DNA of 36,766 nucleotides from Candidatus Methylacidiphilales bacterium (GCA_030054035.1 JASGCS010000013.1:1-36766), one strand, 5' to 3'; shown: positions 15,878 to 25,557, counted from the first letter of the stretch. Numbers and translations: made by a program. Notes: generated from the sequence alone by a model not told the origin.

Positions 15878-17372
15878 GCCTATCGAGGGATCGATAAGAA
15901 GCCGCTTCAAATAAAGACGCCTCCTCTATAGATTTTTTTTGACCAAAATCGTTCACGGTGAGGGCTACGCGAAGCAGTCGTACACTAGCACGAGCTGAAA
16001 GATGGAGCGAGTCTATAATATGAGAGTAGCATTTTTGTTGGGTCGGTGCTAGCGCGCTCATGGCAACCAGCTCTTTATTGCTCAAATATGCATTAAGTTT
16101 ACCTTGTCGGTTAATTTGTATTTCGCGTGCCTTTTGTATGGCTTGACGGACATCTGACTCTCGTTGCGTTTGCTCATCAAAAAGATCAATCTTTTCTCTT
16201 GGCAACTCTATTTGAATATCAAATCTATCTATAATTGGACCTGAGATTTTCCTCCTAAATGATATGATTGATTCTTTATTACACCCTCCACAAGATCGCT
16301 TTTCATCGCCGTAATAGCCGCAGTGACATGGATTCATCGCGGCTACCACCATACAACGAGCCGGAAACTCACTAGTATATTTAGTCCGAGAAATACATAC
16401 TTTTCCACTTTCCATAGGTTGGCGAAGACTTTCTAATGTGGTGCGTTTCATTTCAGTTAACTCATCAAGAAATAAAACTCCATGATGAGAGAGTGAAATT
16501 TCCCCAGGCTTAGGAATCACCCCACCACCAAGCAACGCTGAGACTGAACTACTATGATGGGGAGCACGAAATGGCCTGGCTCCCCAATTAATCGTTGTTC
16601 CATGTCCCTGTGCGACCGAATAAATACTTGCACTTTCCATTGCCTCAGCCTCGCTCAATGGAGGTAGCAAGCCCACAATTGACTGTGCGAGCATAGTCTT
16701 TCCTGTACCGGGAGAACCTACCATTAACATGTTATGCCCGCCACTGGCTGCTACTAGCAATGCTCGCTTAGCTACTTTTTGTCCTTTGACAAGAAAATAA
16801 TTAGTTTCGCTTTGCGCGACTATGTGCGTAGGTAGTATGGATGGTGAATTAAGTTCAAGGTCGCCATTTAGATATTTTGCCACTTCTTGTAGGCTGGTCG
16901 CCTGTTTAACCGTGAGTGATTTAATCCGCGATGCCTCACTTGCTCCATCTTTAGGACAAATAAATATTCTTTGTTTTTTTGCACAGGCTTGGGCAATTGG
17001 CAATAACCCAATCACTTCACGAAGTAAACCACTTAAGCTTAGCTCACCCACACATTCAAAGGAAAGATGGGGAACTACGCTTTGGATTTGCCTCGTGGCA
17101 ATAAGTATTGCTAATGCAATGGGTAGATCGTATCTGCTCGTATGCTTCGGCATATCAGCAGGTGCTAGATTGATCACAATTCTACCTAAAGGAAAATCAA
17201 AACCACTTGAAATAATTGCAGAGCGCACACGGTGTTCTGATTCACGAACTGAAGTTTCCGCCAAACCAACAATGAGCATCCTCGGCAAACCCCTGGTTAT
17301 GCTAACCTCAATCATTACTTCTAAAGCATCTATACCTCTTAGGCCCCGACTCGCTAACACTACAATAGACAT
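15867..17372 (-). CDS. comM: ComM, Mg-chelatase-like AAA+ branch-migration helicase
   Basis: The 501-residue protein has the ComM layout: an N-terminal Lon-protease-like domain (~1-170, with the NLAPADMPKHTSRYDLPIALAIL motif), then an AAA+ domain. Walker A is GSPGTGKT (~219-226) and Walker B is VLFLDE (~299-304). Other markers are RPFRAPHHSSS (~266-275) and a cysteine cluster NPCHCGYYGDEKRSCGGC (~347-364). In naturally competent bacteria ComM is a hexameric helicase that extends recombination of incoming DNA. Here it is the first gene of the minus-strand series that continues into the secretion genes, with an 11-base overlap into the secretin. Confidence 0.93.
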   Translation of the reverse strand: MSIVVLASRGLRGIDALEVMIEVSITRGLPRMLIVGLAETSVRESEHRVRSAIISSGFDFPLGRIVINLAPADMPKHTSRYDLPIALAILIATRQIQSVVPHLSFECVGELSLSGLLREVIGLLPIAQACAKKQRIFICPKDGASEASRIKSLTVKQATSLQEVAKYLNGDLELNSPSILPTHIVAQSETNYFLVKGQKVAKRALLVAASGGHNMLMVGSPGTGKTMLAQSIVGLLPPLSEAEAMESASIYSVAQGHGTTINWGARPFRAPHHSSSVSALLGGGVIPKPGEISLSHHGVLFLDELTEMKRTTLESLRQPMESGKVCISRTKYTSEFPARCMVVAAMNPCHCGYYGDEKRSCGGCNKESIISFRRKISGPIIDRFDIQIELPREKIDLFDEQTQRESDVRQAIQKAREIQINRQGKLNAYLSNKELVAMSALAPTQQKCYSHIIDSLHLSARASVRLLRVALTVNDFGQKKSIEEASLFEAASYRSLDRHVS

Positions 17373-17419
17373 GGGTGTATTCTAAAAGTCAAAGCTTTAG
17401 AAAAATATATGTAAAATGC

Positions 17420-18130
17420 TTAAAAAATAAAATTAAAAAATAAGGAAAATCTAGTTGCAGTTTGGGTGATCACACTAATGACGCTTGTATTTCCACTTAT
17501 TTGAATGATTGGAAGTGCTCTGGTGCGATACCTAATCGAAAGTATTTCTAATGTACAAAATGAATTGGTATCGATAGGTATCAATACTCCGCCACCCAAT
17601 ACCGGGGACTGGAGTACATCCGAGGTGCGATTTATTTTCCAGCTGGCAGTATCAGGTGATTGAAAATGGCTTTGTACGCGAAAGTTTGAAATATCGTAAC
17701 CAAGCGCTCCATAGATTGTTGCTTCTGGAAAAACGAACCCTATCTTATAATTAAAAAGTATCCGGTAATTAAATTTATAATCAATAAAAATCTTACTATC
17801 TGGATGGTTACTCCATGTGCCGAAAGCATGATTAGATTGTTTTCCTAAGGGTAACTCAAGCACCCCTTCTGCATTTAAGTAATAATCCTTATATATGGCA
17901 TTATTACCCACCACAAATCCAATCGCATTAATTTTAAATTGGGAGCCAATTTTTTTAGTAGAGACTGCTTGACTATTCACTTTCACATCATGGACATTGC
18001 TAATATCAATAAACTCTAACGAATGTCTATACCCCATATACGAACCTATTGGTATTGGTAATTGCACTCCACTCACATGATTTGACAATATAATAGAACC
18101 AATCGCAATAATAAATATAGACACTCTCAT
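17420..18130 (-). CDS. Small outer-membrane beta-barrel protein
   Basis: The 236-residue protein has a signal peptide (MRVSIFIIAIGSIILSNHVSG). The body has alternating strands, for example FIDYKFNYRILFNYKIGFVFPEATIYGALGYDI, and the last residue is aromatic Phe after an alternating strand (TRFSLFFNFIF). This is the usual signature of an 8-stranded OmpA/opacity-type barrel. No ligand or pathway can be read from it. It diverges from pdxB across 36 bases and lies 47 bases after the start of comM on the same strand, so it is transcribed before comM or on its own. Confidence 0.6.
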   Translation of the reverse strand: MRVSIFIIAIGSIILSNHVSGVQLPIPIGSYMGYRHSLEFIDISNVHDVKVNSQAVSTKKIGSQFKINAIGFVVGNNAIYKDYYLNAEGVLELPLGKQSNHAFGTWSNHPDSKIFIDYKFNYRILFNYKIGFVFPEATIYGALGYDISNFRVQSHFQSPDTASWKINRTSDVLQSPVLGGGVLIPIDTNSFCTLEILSIRYRTRALPIIQISGNTSVISVITQTATRFSLFFNFIF

Positions 18131-18166
18131 TAATGTACATTATACAAATTAAGACAAGATATACCC

Positions 18167-19192
18167 ATGCGAATTCTTGTTGACAAAGAAATTCCAGGTA
18201 TTGTCGCCACCCTTACCCAGCTCGGCGAATGTGAACTCTACGACTCTGATACTCTATCACCAGATTCACTACTCGGACCTGAAGTCTTAGTAGTGAGAAG
18301 TGTCTTGCAGGTTAACCGAGCCTTATTAGAACACAGTACTATTAAGGTAGTAGCAAGTGTTACGAGTGGAATAGATCATATTGATTTACAGGATTGTCAA
18401 GAGCTCGGAATCACTTTGTATTATGCGCATGGAGCCAATGCCAGAGCGGTTGGGCAATATGCGCTAAGTGCGTTGCTGCAAGCAGCAGAAATAACTTCTC
18501 TTCAACCAAAAACTATTGGAATTATTGGAGTAGGTTATACGGGAAGTGCCTTAGTCCAATTACTTTCACCCTTTGCACTGGAATTAATTCTCTACGACCC
18601 CTACAAAGATTTGCAGGCAACTGTAACCGATGTTATAAAATCTGATGTAATAGTATTAATGGCATGTTTACATGATAGTGAGCCATGGCCGAGTAGAAAT
18701 AGTATTACCCAAGATTTTCTAGAACAATGTAAGTCTAATACGATAATCATTAATACCGCAAGAAGTGAATTACTATCCGATCAAGCGATTAATTTTTTAC
18801 TCGCATCAAGAGATCATTATTACATTACCGATGTCTATAAAAACGAACCGAATGTCGCAACTCAGATAATAACTAAATCTCTATTCGCAACACCGCACAT
18901 TGCAGGATATAGCCTAAACGCCAAGGCACAGCTGAATACATTAGTGCTACGACAATTATTTAATCACTACAAAACCGAACCACTAACCGATCAACTGACA
19001 GAAACCAAAACAGCTACATCAAACCTACCTTCTAATATATTTTATTCTTCTGACAATATCATGTTTACCAAACAATATCTTTCTTTCACATCACTCCACG
19101 CCACAATGCTTGCGCTCTGTCATCAATCTAATCATGCTACTGTTTCAATAAAAGAAGTTAGAAAAAGCTATCCATTGCGCGATGAGTGGTAG
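18167..19192 (+). CDS. pdxB: Erythronate-4-phosphate dehydrogenase PdxB
   Basis: The 341-residue D-2-hydroxyacid dehydrogenase starts MRILVDKEIPG and has VVRSVLQVN (~42-50), both typical of PdxB. The nucleotide-binding loop GVGYTG is at ~121-126. Catalytic residues are Arg199 (NTARSELLS), Glu227 (NEPN) and His244 (TPHIAGYSL). PdxB oxidises 4-phospho-erythronate with NAD in the DXP-dependent route to pyridoxal phosphate, a route typical of gammaproteobacteria. The C-terminal region after ~260 is poorly conserved and its dimerisation domain is short. The 3' end overlaps the convergent zapE gene by 35 bases. Confidence 0.88.
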   Translation: MRILVDKEIPGIVATLTQLGECELYDSDTLSPDSLLGPEVLVVRSVLQVNRALLEHSTIKVVASVTSGIDHIDLQDCQELGITLYYAHGANARAVGQYALSALLQAAEITSLQPKTIGIIGVGYTGSALVQLLSPFALELILYDPYKDLQATVTDVIKSDVIVLMACLHDSEPWPSRNSITQDFLEQCKSNTIIINTARSELLSDQAINFLLASRDHYYITDVYKNEPNVATQIITKSLFATPHIAGYSLNAKAQLNTLVLRQLFNHYKTEPLTDQLTETKTATSNLPSNIFYSSDNIMFTKQYLSFTSLHATMLALCHQSNHATVSIKEVRKSYPLRDEW

Positions 19193-20204
19193 CGTGATAC
19201 ATGGTCTGCATTTGAGTTAATCTACTCAACATGCGCTTACCTTCTTCACTGAGTGATGAGGACTGGAGTAGCAACTCAATCGCGCCAACTAATAATACAA
19301 TTTTATTACAGTCACTCCAAACATCAACCAATACGATTAATCTTCTCACCAGGTCATCTGAGCATTGCTGTGGGACATTGCGTAAAATAAGAACTTGATA
19401 CTTTTGTGCGAGGAGTAAATAATCCACACTAGAACGACGATCTCCACAGAGTACTTCTAAATCCACCATAAGGTAATTTTTTGATTTTCCTCTGATCTTG
19501 AAGGAGCGTTGCTGCACATGTATTATTTCTTCCCTAGCACTCTCGCCGGTCACGAGATAAAACCACCCATCTACTGATGGTTCAAGCATAGATGAACTCC
19601 AGTACTTTGTGGTTTCTACATTAGTACTACGATAATCAATTTCGCCAGTTAATTCACTTACTTGATATTTTGTTTTTATAAACTCTATCGCTGGTAAAAA
19701 ACTTTTTCGTTGAAACCCATCTCGATATAAAGATTCTGGGGCAATATTACTGGTGGTTATTACAAAGACCCGACGACTGGCCAACTCACTGAGCAACTGC
19801 CGGAGCACCATAGCGTCAGCAATATCTAACACCAAAAACTCATCTAAAAAAATCAATTGGTATTTAACCGCGAGTTGTTTGACCATAGCTGCGATTGGAT
19901 TTTCAATTCCAGACAGTGCGCTTAGGCGTTGATGCACTCCTTGCATAAACGCATAATAATGCTCCCTAAGATAAGGGATAGTTTGATTTTTTAGGTAATC
20001 ATCAATTACTGAAGTTTTGCCTCTGCCGACATCGCCATAAAGATAATACCCATTCGGATAGGAGGGTGGAGCAAACATTCTAGAGAATACTCTTGTGAAT
20101 ATAGTATTAGATTTTTTCGTCCAAGCAAGAATATGTGGTTGCAGATTTTGTAATTCTAATGCTACCAATAATTGCTGAGGGTTTAATTGGTAATCCCGTT
20201 TCAT
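19158..20204 (-). CDS. zapE: ZapE/AFG1-family cell division ATPase
   Basis: With the ATG at 20202-20204 (MKRDYQLNPQQLLV) the protein has 348 residues. Walker A is in YYLYGDVGRGKTSVID, followed by the ZapE-specific REHYYAFMQGVHQRL. Walker B is LIFLDEFLVLDIADAMVL, and sensor 1 lies in VFVITTSNIAPESLYRDGFQR. ZapE is a cytoplasmic ATPase that interacts with the FtsZ ring. The open frame continues 12 codons upstream, but that would cross into the divergent pepN start region. The start-to-start distance to pepN is only 28 bases. Confidence 0.88.
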   Translation of the reverse strand: MKRDYQLNPQQLLVALELQNLQPHILAWTKKSNTIFTRVFSRMFAPPSYPNGYYLYGDVGRGKTSVIDDYLKNQTIPYLREHYYAFMQGVHQRLSALSGIENPIAAMVKQLAVKYQLIFLDEFLVLDIADAMVLRQLLSELASRRVFVITTSNIAPESLYRDGFQRKSFLPAIEFIKTKYQVSELTGEIDYRSTNVETTKYWSSSMLEPSVDGWFYLVTGESAREEIIHVQQRSFKIRGKSKNYLMVDLEVLCGDRRSSVDYLLLAQKYQVLILRNVPQQCSDDLVRRLIVLVDVWSDCNKIVLLVGAIELLLQSSSLSEEGKRMLSRLTQMQTMYHATTHRAMDSFF

Positions 20205-20232
20205 GAGTAATTGTGTAATATCATATAATACC

Positions 20233-22830
20233 ATGCACATGGAAAAAACATTACTTAAGGCTTACACACCATATTCTTGGAAGATAGAATCAATTGCCTT
20301 AAGTTTTTATATTGAAGCCGAATCAACTAAGGTAGTTTCCATGATGCACATTACCAATACCTCCAAGGCTGATTATATTTTTCTCAATGGTGAGCAGCTT
20401 GAACTGATTGAATTAAAAGTAAACGGTCTAGAGCTCGTCGCATTTAAAACTTCTGCACCGGTTTCCAAAGCAATGTTGATGAAACATCAATGTATCCTCA
20501 CGCCCGATGGGTTATGGATTAACACATTTAAAAATAAACTCTCGCTGATTATTACCACCAAAATTTATCCTGATAAAAATCTTTCCCTCAAGGGCCTATA
20601 CCGCTCATCAGATATGCTCTGCACCCAATGCGAAGCGGAAGGATTCCGGCGCATCACCTTCTATCCAGATAGACCTGATGTATTAAGTATATTCACGACG
20701 AGCATCTGCGCACCGATTGCTCTATATAAGAATTTATTATCAAATGGGAACTTAATTTCCACAACAGAGCACCTGATTGGAAATCAGAAGTATCAAAAAG
20801 TCGTCTGGCATGACCCCCATCCAAAACCCTGTTACCTCTTTGCCTTGGTCGCCGGCAATCTTAATAAAAAAGTCATCTCCCATAAAACCTCTTCAGGGAA
20901 AAAAATCGCCATTCATATGTACACTGAAGATAGATTTGCTACCATGACTTCCTTTGCAATAACTGCCCTGAAGCAAGCCATAGACTGGGATGAAAAACGC
21001 TACAAGCGCAAATACGATTTGGCGCTCTTTCAAATCGTTGCGGTAAGTCATTTTAATATGGGCGCCATGGAAAATAAAGGGCTGAATATTTTTAATGCCA
21101 ATACCGTAGTAGCTGATGCGCTCACCGCTTCCGATGCGGATATCAGTAGAATTAAAACTGTGGTAGCCCATGAGTACTTCCATAACTGGACTGGCAATCG
21201 CATTACTTGTAGAGATTGGTTTCAGTTGAGCTTAAAAGAAGGGCTTACGGTATTTCGGGAAAATCAATTTTCAGAAGAAGTCGCGCCAGTGGGAACGGAA
21301 AGAATTGAGCAGGTTGAAATGCTACGAAGCTATCAATTTAATGAAGACGCCAGTCCACTCGCTCACGCAGTGCGTCCAGATCAATACCAAGAAATTGATA
21401 ATCTCTACACCGCTACGGTCTATGAGAAAGGTGCGGAAATAATTAGAATGATTCAAACCTACCTCGGAGATAAAAAATTTAACCAAGGCATGCAACGATA
21501 TTTTAAGGACTGTGACGGTAAAGCGGTAACCATTGAGCAATTTCTAGCCTCACTGACCAAGGGTTCTGGCATTTCTGTTCAGTCTTTCCTTCAGTGGTAT
21601 GTAACACCTGGTACTCCACAAGTTTCAATTCAATCTCAAAAATCCAAAGATGCCAAGTACTATCAACTAACCATTGAGCAACATCAAAAACCACTCCCTA
21701 TTCCCGTAGCGATTACCTTGTATGCCAATGGTACATTATTTAAAGAAGTAACTACCTTAGTAACAAAACCTAAACAAGTCATTAAAATTCCAATTAAAAA
21801 AAACCAATCAATTATTCCGGCATTTTTTAAAGGGCTCTCTGCTCCAGTACGCTATAGCTACCCGTACACAGCTCAAGAGCTCCAAGTACTTGCCACCAGA
21901 GGCGATCCATGTGTCAGGCGAGACGCTATGCAAATCCTCTATCAAAACGCTTTTTTAGATGGGGCTCACCAAGCCGAGTTAGAAAAAGTGATTAGCGAAC
22001 TAGTGCATGAAGCGATGGCTAAAAAAACTCAATGGGGATTAGTGGCTTACTTACTTCAACCTACTGACTTAGTTACCCTACTCACGCGCGCTAAACAATC
22101 TATTGACCCTCTGCAACTATATGATGCCCGAGAAGAAGTTCTTCTGCATATTGCAAAAAATCTAGAGTCAGTTTTTTCAAAGCTCTATGAGGCTACGCTA
22201 ACTATCAAAGCAAAGAAATTTTCCGCCCAAGCGATTAAATCACGATCCCTCACCGGGACTTGTCTTGCTTTTATGATGAGAGCAGATATCAACACTACCG
22301 CTAAAAAAGCACTGATGTTATTTCAAGAATCCAATGCGATGAGCAACCAGCTCGCTGCGTTAGCAGTACTTAACCGTGCCCCGCAACGTATGGAGCGAAA
22401 AATCGCTTTTGGTCAATTTGAACAACAATTTGGCGCTAACCCACTCTTGATGCAAAAATGGTTGCGCTTACAAACCTCCTCATTAGCTTTTAACCCGAGC
22501 GTTGATTTTAACTCCCTAGAAAAACATCCTTCATTTGATGCAACCAACCCAAACTGCCTCTATGCTTTATACGCTGGTTTTCAATATGCGAATTTTAAAA
22601 TTTTTCACACCCAAGTAGGGTATCAAGCCATTATCGCCAAAGCCATCGCTCTTGATGCGCAAAACCCACAAGTCGCTTCAGCAATTCTCAAACAAGGAAT
22701 GATTATTTCTACTTTATCAGAAAAATATCAACACCAGTTAAAAAGTTTAGTCGCTTCGCTATCCAAAGGTAAGACTCTTTCACCTAATACTAAAGATATT
22801 ATTTCAACCCTTTACGGGGTAACCCATTAA
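20233..22830 (+). CDS. pepN: Aminopeptidase N (M1 zinc metallopeptidase)
   Basis: ATG 20233 (MHMEKTLLKAYTPYSW; an alternative is 20239) is preferred over the longer frame from 20203, which would overlap zapE. The ~865-residue size matches E. coli-type PepN. Hallmarks are GAMEN at ~277-281, the zinc site HEYFH at ~313-317 and the third ligand Glu336 in LKEGLTV. N-terminal beta domain, catalytic domain, a small beta domain (~440-530) and a C-terminal helical domain follow in order. The enzyme removes N-terminal residues from peptides in the cytoplasm. Its TAA shares the TTAA tetramer with the stop of the convergent barrel gene. Confidence 0.95.
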   Translation: MHMEKTLLKAYTPYSWKIESIALSFYIEAESTKVVSMMHITNTSKADYIFLNGEQLELIELKVNGLELVAFKTSAPVSKAMLMKHQCILTPDGLWINTFKNKLSLIITTKIYPDKNLSLKGLYRSSDMLCTQCEAEGFRRITFYPDRPDVLSIFTTSICAPIALYKNLLSNGNLISTTEHLIGNQKYQKVVWHDPHPKPCYLFALVAGNLNKKVISHKTSSGKKIAIHMYTEDRFATMTSFAITALKQAIDWDEKRYKRKYDLALFQIVAVSHFNMGAMENKGLNIFNANTVVADALTASDADISRIKTVVAHEYFHNWTGNRITCRDWFQLSLKEGLTVFRENQFSEEVAPVGTERIEQVEMLRSYQFNEDASPLAHAVRPDQYQEIDNLYTATVYEKGAEIIRMIQTYLGDKKFNQGMQRYFKDCDGKAVTIEQFLASLTKGSGISVQSFLQWYVTPGTPQVSIQSQKSKDAKYYQLTIEQHQKPLPIPVAITLYANGTLFKEVTTLVTKPKQVIKIPIKKNQSIIPAFFKGLSAPVRYSYPYTAQELQVLATRGDPCVRRDAMQILYQNAFLDGAHQAELEKVISELVHEAMAKKTQWGLVAYLLQPTDLVTLLTRAKQSIDPLQLYDAREEVLLHIAKNLESVFSKLYEATLTIKAKKFSAQAIKSRSLTGTCLAFMMRADINTTAKKALMLFQESNAMSNQLAALAVLNRAPQRMERKIAFGQFEQQFGANPLLMQKWLRLQTSSLAFNPSVDFNSLEKHPSFDATNPNCLYALYAGFQYANFKIFHTQVGYQAIIAKAIALDAQNPQVASAILKQGMIISTLSEKYQHQLKSLVASLSKGKTLSPNTKDIISTLYGVTH

Positions 22831-23534
22831 CGAAAATCGTACTGAAAGCTCGTGATAAGTAATGTGTCCGATGCTACTTTTCTATTACTTTGATATTCAA
22901 TCTTAATTGAGGCCTCTTCACCAAGAAAAGCAGTAAAACCCAGCCCGATGGTAGGCACTGATCTTGTAATACTTCTAGTTGATAGTGTAACGGTGCGATC
23001 TACATAATAGGTATTAAAATAATCATAGTATTTCTCTTCTGTACGGTAGGTATATGATTCACTTAGGGAAACAGAGTTCATCCCGATTAAACCATACACT
23101 CTAAATGATTCTTCCTCAGCATAGCCAATGATTAACGATATATTAGTAACATTTCGTTCAATAGATTTTGTTACTTCAAATGGGAAAGGAGATAAGATTG
23201 AGCGAGATATATCACTCGGCGCATAGAACGTGGAAGTGTCATTAAACTCTTGAAAACCAAATAATTGCGCTTCTCCACCCAGAAGAAAGCCATCTTCCCA
23301 CACATACATAAACCCACCTACCAGCGCAAGGTTAGAAGTAATTGGTTTAATGATTGAATAGCCCTTGGAGTTTACACTTTGATTAATATAATCAGATACA
23401 TTACCGCTTGACGCCCCCTGATCAAAAGAATATTGGGTATTGGTCACAAAACCGCCACCAACAAAATATTCCCACCCCTCAGCAAGGGCAAGGTTAGATT
23501 GAAATACCAATACGAGTAATAATAATTTTTTCAT
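22827..23534 (-). CDS. Outer-membrane beta-barrel protein
   Basis: The 235-residue protein has a signal peptide (MKKLLLLVLVFQSNLALA). Gly/aromatic-rich strands follow (GWEYFVGGGF, LALVGGFMYVWEDGFLLGGEAQLFGF, FRVYGLIGMN), and it ends with strand LLITSFQYDFR. The pattern fits an OmpA-like/opacity 8-stranded barrel. It is not closely similar to the other barrel at 17420-18130. The start overlaps the ligA stop by four bases (23531-23534), so it is probably the last gene of that minus-strand series. Function is unknown. Confidence 0.6.
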   Translation of the reverse strand: MKKLLLLVLVFQSNLALAEGWEYFVGGGFVTNTQYSFDQGASSGNVSDYINQSVNSKGYSIIKPITSNLALVGGFMYVWEDGFLLGGEAQLFGFQEFNDTSTFYAPSDISRSILSPFPFEVTKSIERNVTNISLIIGYAEEESFRVYGLIGMNSVSLSESYTYRTEEKYYDYFNTYYVDRTVTLSTRSITRSVPTIGLGFTAFLGEEASIKIEYQSNRKVASDTLLITSFQYDFR

Positions 23535-25549
23535 GATTTCATTTTATCATTTATAGAAAATAATAATTTAAGATCTGTGATATTTTTGATTGGTATGCCA
23601 AGCGCTACTGCTTTATCATATTTAGACCCAGGATTATCACCAACAAACACAGCAGTAGTTTTACTTGAAACTGTTTCGGTTATTTTTGCGCCTAATTTAG
23701 TTACATTGCGTTTTATAACATCTCGGTCATAGTCATCAAAACTTCCAGTAATCACATAGATATGGTTTGCAAGGGGTAAATCACCAGCTACCTCATCATC
23801 TTTGACAATGGTAATATGCGTAAGTAACGCGTCTAACTCCTTGTTATGCTGGGGATGAGAAAACCATGCGACGATATTATGGGCAAGCACTGCCCCAATC
23901 TGATGAATTTTTTCTAAATCCTCTTTTGAAACCTTACGAAGGGCGTGCAACTCTTTACATTGGCGAGAAAGCAACAAAGCGACCTCTTCGCCAACTCCAT
24001 CTATTGATATGGCAACTAGTAATCTTGATAGTGTAATAGTCTTGCGAGCTTTAATTGCATCAAGTAAATTCGCTGCTGATTTTTCTTTCCAGCCCTCTAG
24101 TCGTATGATATCGCCAATCTGCAGGGTAAATAAATCTTCATAGCTACTTACGATGCCATGTTCTAAAAATTGTTTAACCGTTTTCACCCCGCACCCCTCT
24201 ATATCAAAGGCTGACTTGCTAGCAAAATGAGTGAATTTCCTAAGTTGAATGGTGAATGAATTTCTATTGACACAGCGCCATGCAGATTTTCCTTGGATCC
24301 GTTCAATGCTACCATCTCCTCCGCATTCTGGAATAGCCTGTGGCCAAATAAATGGCTCACTCATCTCCGTACGCATGCCAATCAGCACATCAACCACTTC
24401 AGGTATTATTTCACCAGCTTTGCGAATCGTAACGGTATCATTAATGCGTACATCCTTCTTTTGGATATAATCTTGATTATGGAGCGTTGCCCTGGAAACT
24501 GTTGTGCCCGCAATCACGGTAGGTGACAGCTCCGCAACCGGAGTAATCACGCCGGTTCGTCCAACTTGAAAGACAATATCTTTGATCTGTGCTGTTGCTA
24601 ACTCTGCAGGAAATTTATACGCCACTGCAAAGCGCGGAGCCTTTCCAGTGTATCCCATTTGTTTTTGCAATTCAAGATTATTAACTTTAATCACCACTCC
24701 ATCCGTCCAGTACGGTAATAATTTTTTTTCTTGGTATCTTGATTGGTAATAGCGATCTACCTCTTCAAGGCTGCTACAGTGTTGGTAATCTTGATTTACC
24801 GTAAACCCTAAACTCAATAACTTTTTTAATTTATCAACTTGGGAGCTTAAGGCAAAACTCGCATTCGCAATTTCATAGGCAAAAAAACTTAAACATCGTT
24901 CTTTAGCAATGGCTGAGTCTAATTGCCGTATCGTACCTGCGGTTAAATTCCTAGGGTTGGCAAATAGTGGCGCGCCTTTCTGGGCTTGAAGTTGATTAAC
25001 GGCATTAAAATTATCTACGGTGATGAACGCCTCACCTTCTACTACTAATGAGACTGCCTGCGATAATTTAATTGGAATAGACCCGATAGTTTTTATATTA
25101 AGCGTGACATCTTCACCAACCACTCCATCTCCCCGAGTCGCACCTGAGATCAAATTACCATCCTGATAGGTGAGAATAATTTTTAAGCCGTCAATTTTAT
25201 CCTCAACCACATACTCTGGGATATCTCCATTATTCGCTTTGATGATACGAGTATTAAATTCTGCTAACTCTTTAGCCGTAAAGATATCATTAAATGACCA
25301 TTGGCGAACTTGGTGGGTGATTTTAGAAAAACCCGTCTTGACGCCTCCCACCACCACCGATGATTGAGAATGCTCAGATTTTAATTCTGGATATTGATTT
25401 TCAAGCTCGGTAAGTTCTCGTTTAAGCGAATCAAGCAACTCATCGGGCAAGGTTAGGGCATCGTCAAAATGGTAGAGACGGCGCAATCGTGCAACTTCTT
25501 TCTGCAGCGCAGTGTATCGTTTTAATATCGCAGGACTAATTACTGACAA
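23531..25549 (-). CDS. ligA: NAD-dependent DNA ligase LigA, divergent type with broken zinc finger
   Basis: The 672-residue protein, starting at TTG 25547-25549, seals nicks using NAD. The adenylated lysine is Lys118 in VVEDKIDGLK. Other nucleotidyltransferase motifs are GATRGDG (~136-142), VEGEAF (~170-175) and DGVVIKVN (~283-290). OB fold (VFQVGRTGVITPVAELSP), helix-hairpin-helix region (~450-590) and a C-terminal BRCT domain (~592-672) follow. The zinc finger keeps only Cys409 and Cys426; the other two positions are Ile406 and Phe432. The adenylation domain opens with QVRQWSFNDIF, not the usual M-L-S-L-x-N-A-F. These traits recall ligases of Patescibacteria, so transfer is possible. Confidence 0.92.
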   Translation of the reverse strand: MSVISPAILKRYTALQKEVARLRRLYHFDDALTLPDELLDSLKRELTELENQYPELKSEHSQSSVVVGGVKTGFSKITHQVRQWSFNDIFTAKELAEFNTRIIKANNGDIPEYVVEDKIDGLKIILTYQDGNLISGATRGDGVVGEDVTLNIKTIGSIPIKLSQAVSLVVEGEAFITVDNFNAVNQLQAQKGAPLFANPRNLTAGTIRQLDSAIAKERCLSFFAYEIANASFALSSQVDKLKKLLSLGFTVNQDYQHCSSLEEVDRYYQSRYQEKKLLPYWTDGVVIKVNNLELQKQMGYTGKAPRFAVAYKFPAELATAQIKDIVFQVGRTGVITPVAELSPTVIAGTTVSRATLHNQDYIQKKDVRINDTVTIRKAGEIIPEVVDVLIGMRTEMSEPFIWPQAIPECGGDGSIERIQGKSAWRCVNRNSFTIQLRKFTHFASKSAFDIEGCGVKTVKQFLEHGIVSSYEDLFTLQIGDIIRLEGWKEKSAANLLDAIKARKTITLSRLLVAISIDGVGEEVALLLSRQCKELHALRKVSKEDLEKIHQIGAVLAHNIVAWFSHPQHNKELDALLTHITIVKDDEVAGDLPLANHIYVITGSFDDYDRDVIKRNVTKLGAKITETVSSKTTAVFVGDNPGSKYDKAVALGIPIKNITDLKLLFSINDKMKS

Positions 25550-25557
25550 AGTTACAA

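Noticed and set aside
16822-17385. 187-codon plus-strand frame
   Set aside because: It is antisense to the conserved N-terminal part of comM and its product looks like no protein family.
20224-20229. pepN -10 box (TATAAT)
   Set aside because: No -35 match at proper spacing, and the box would leave almost no leader; it may be chance in A/T-rich DNA.
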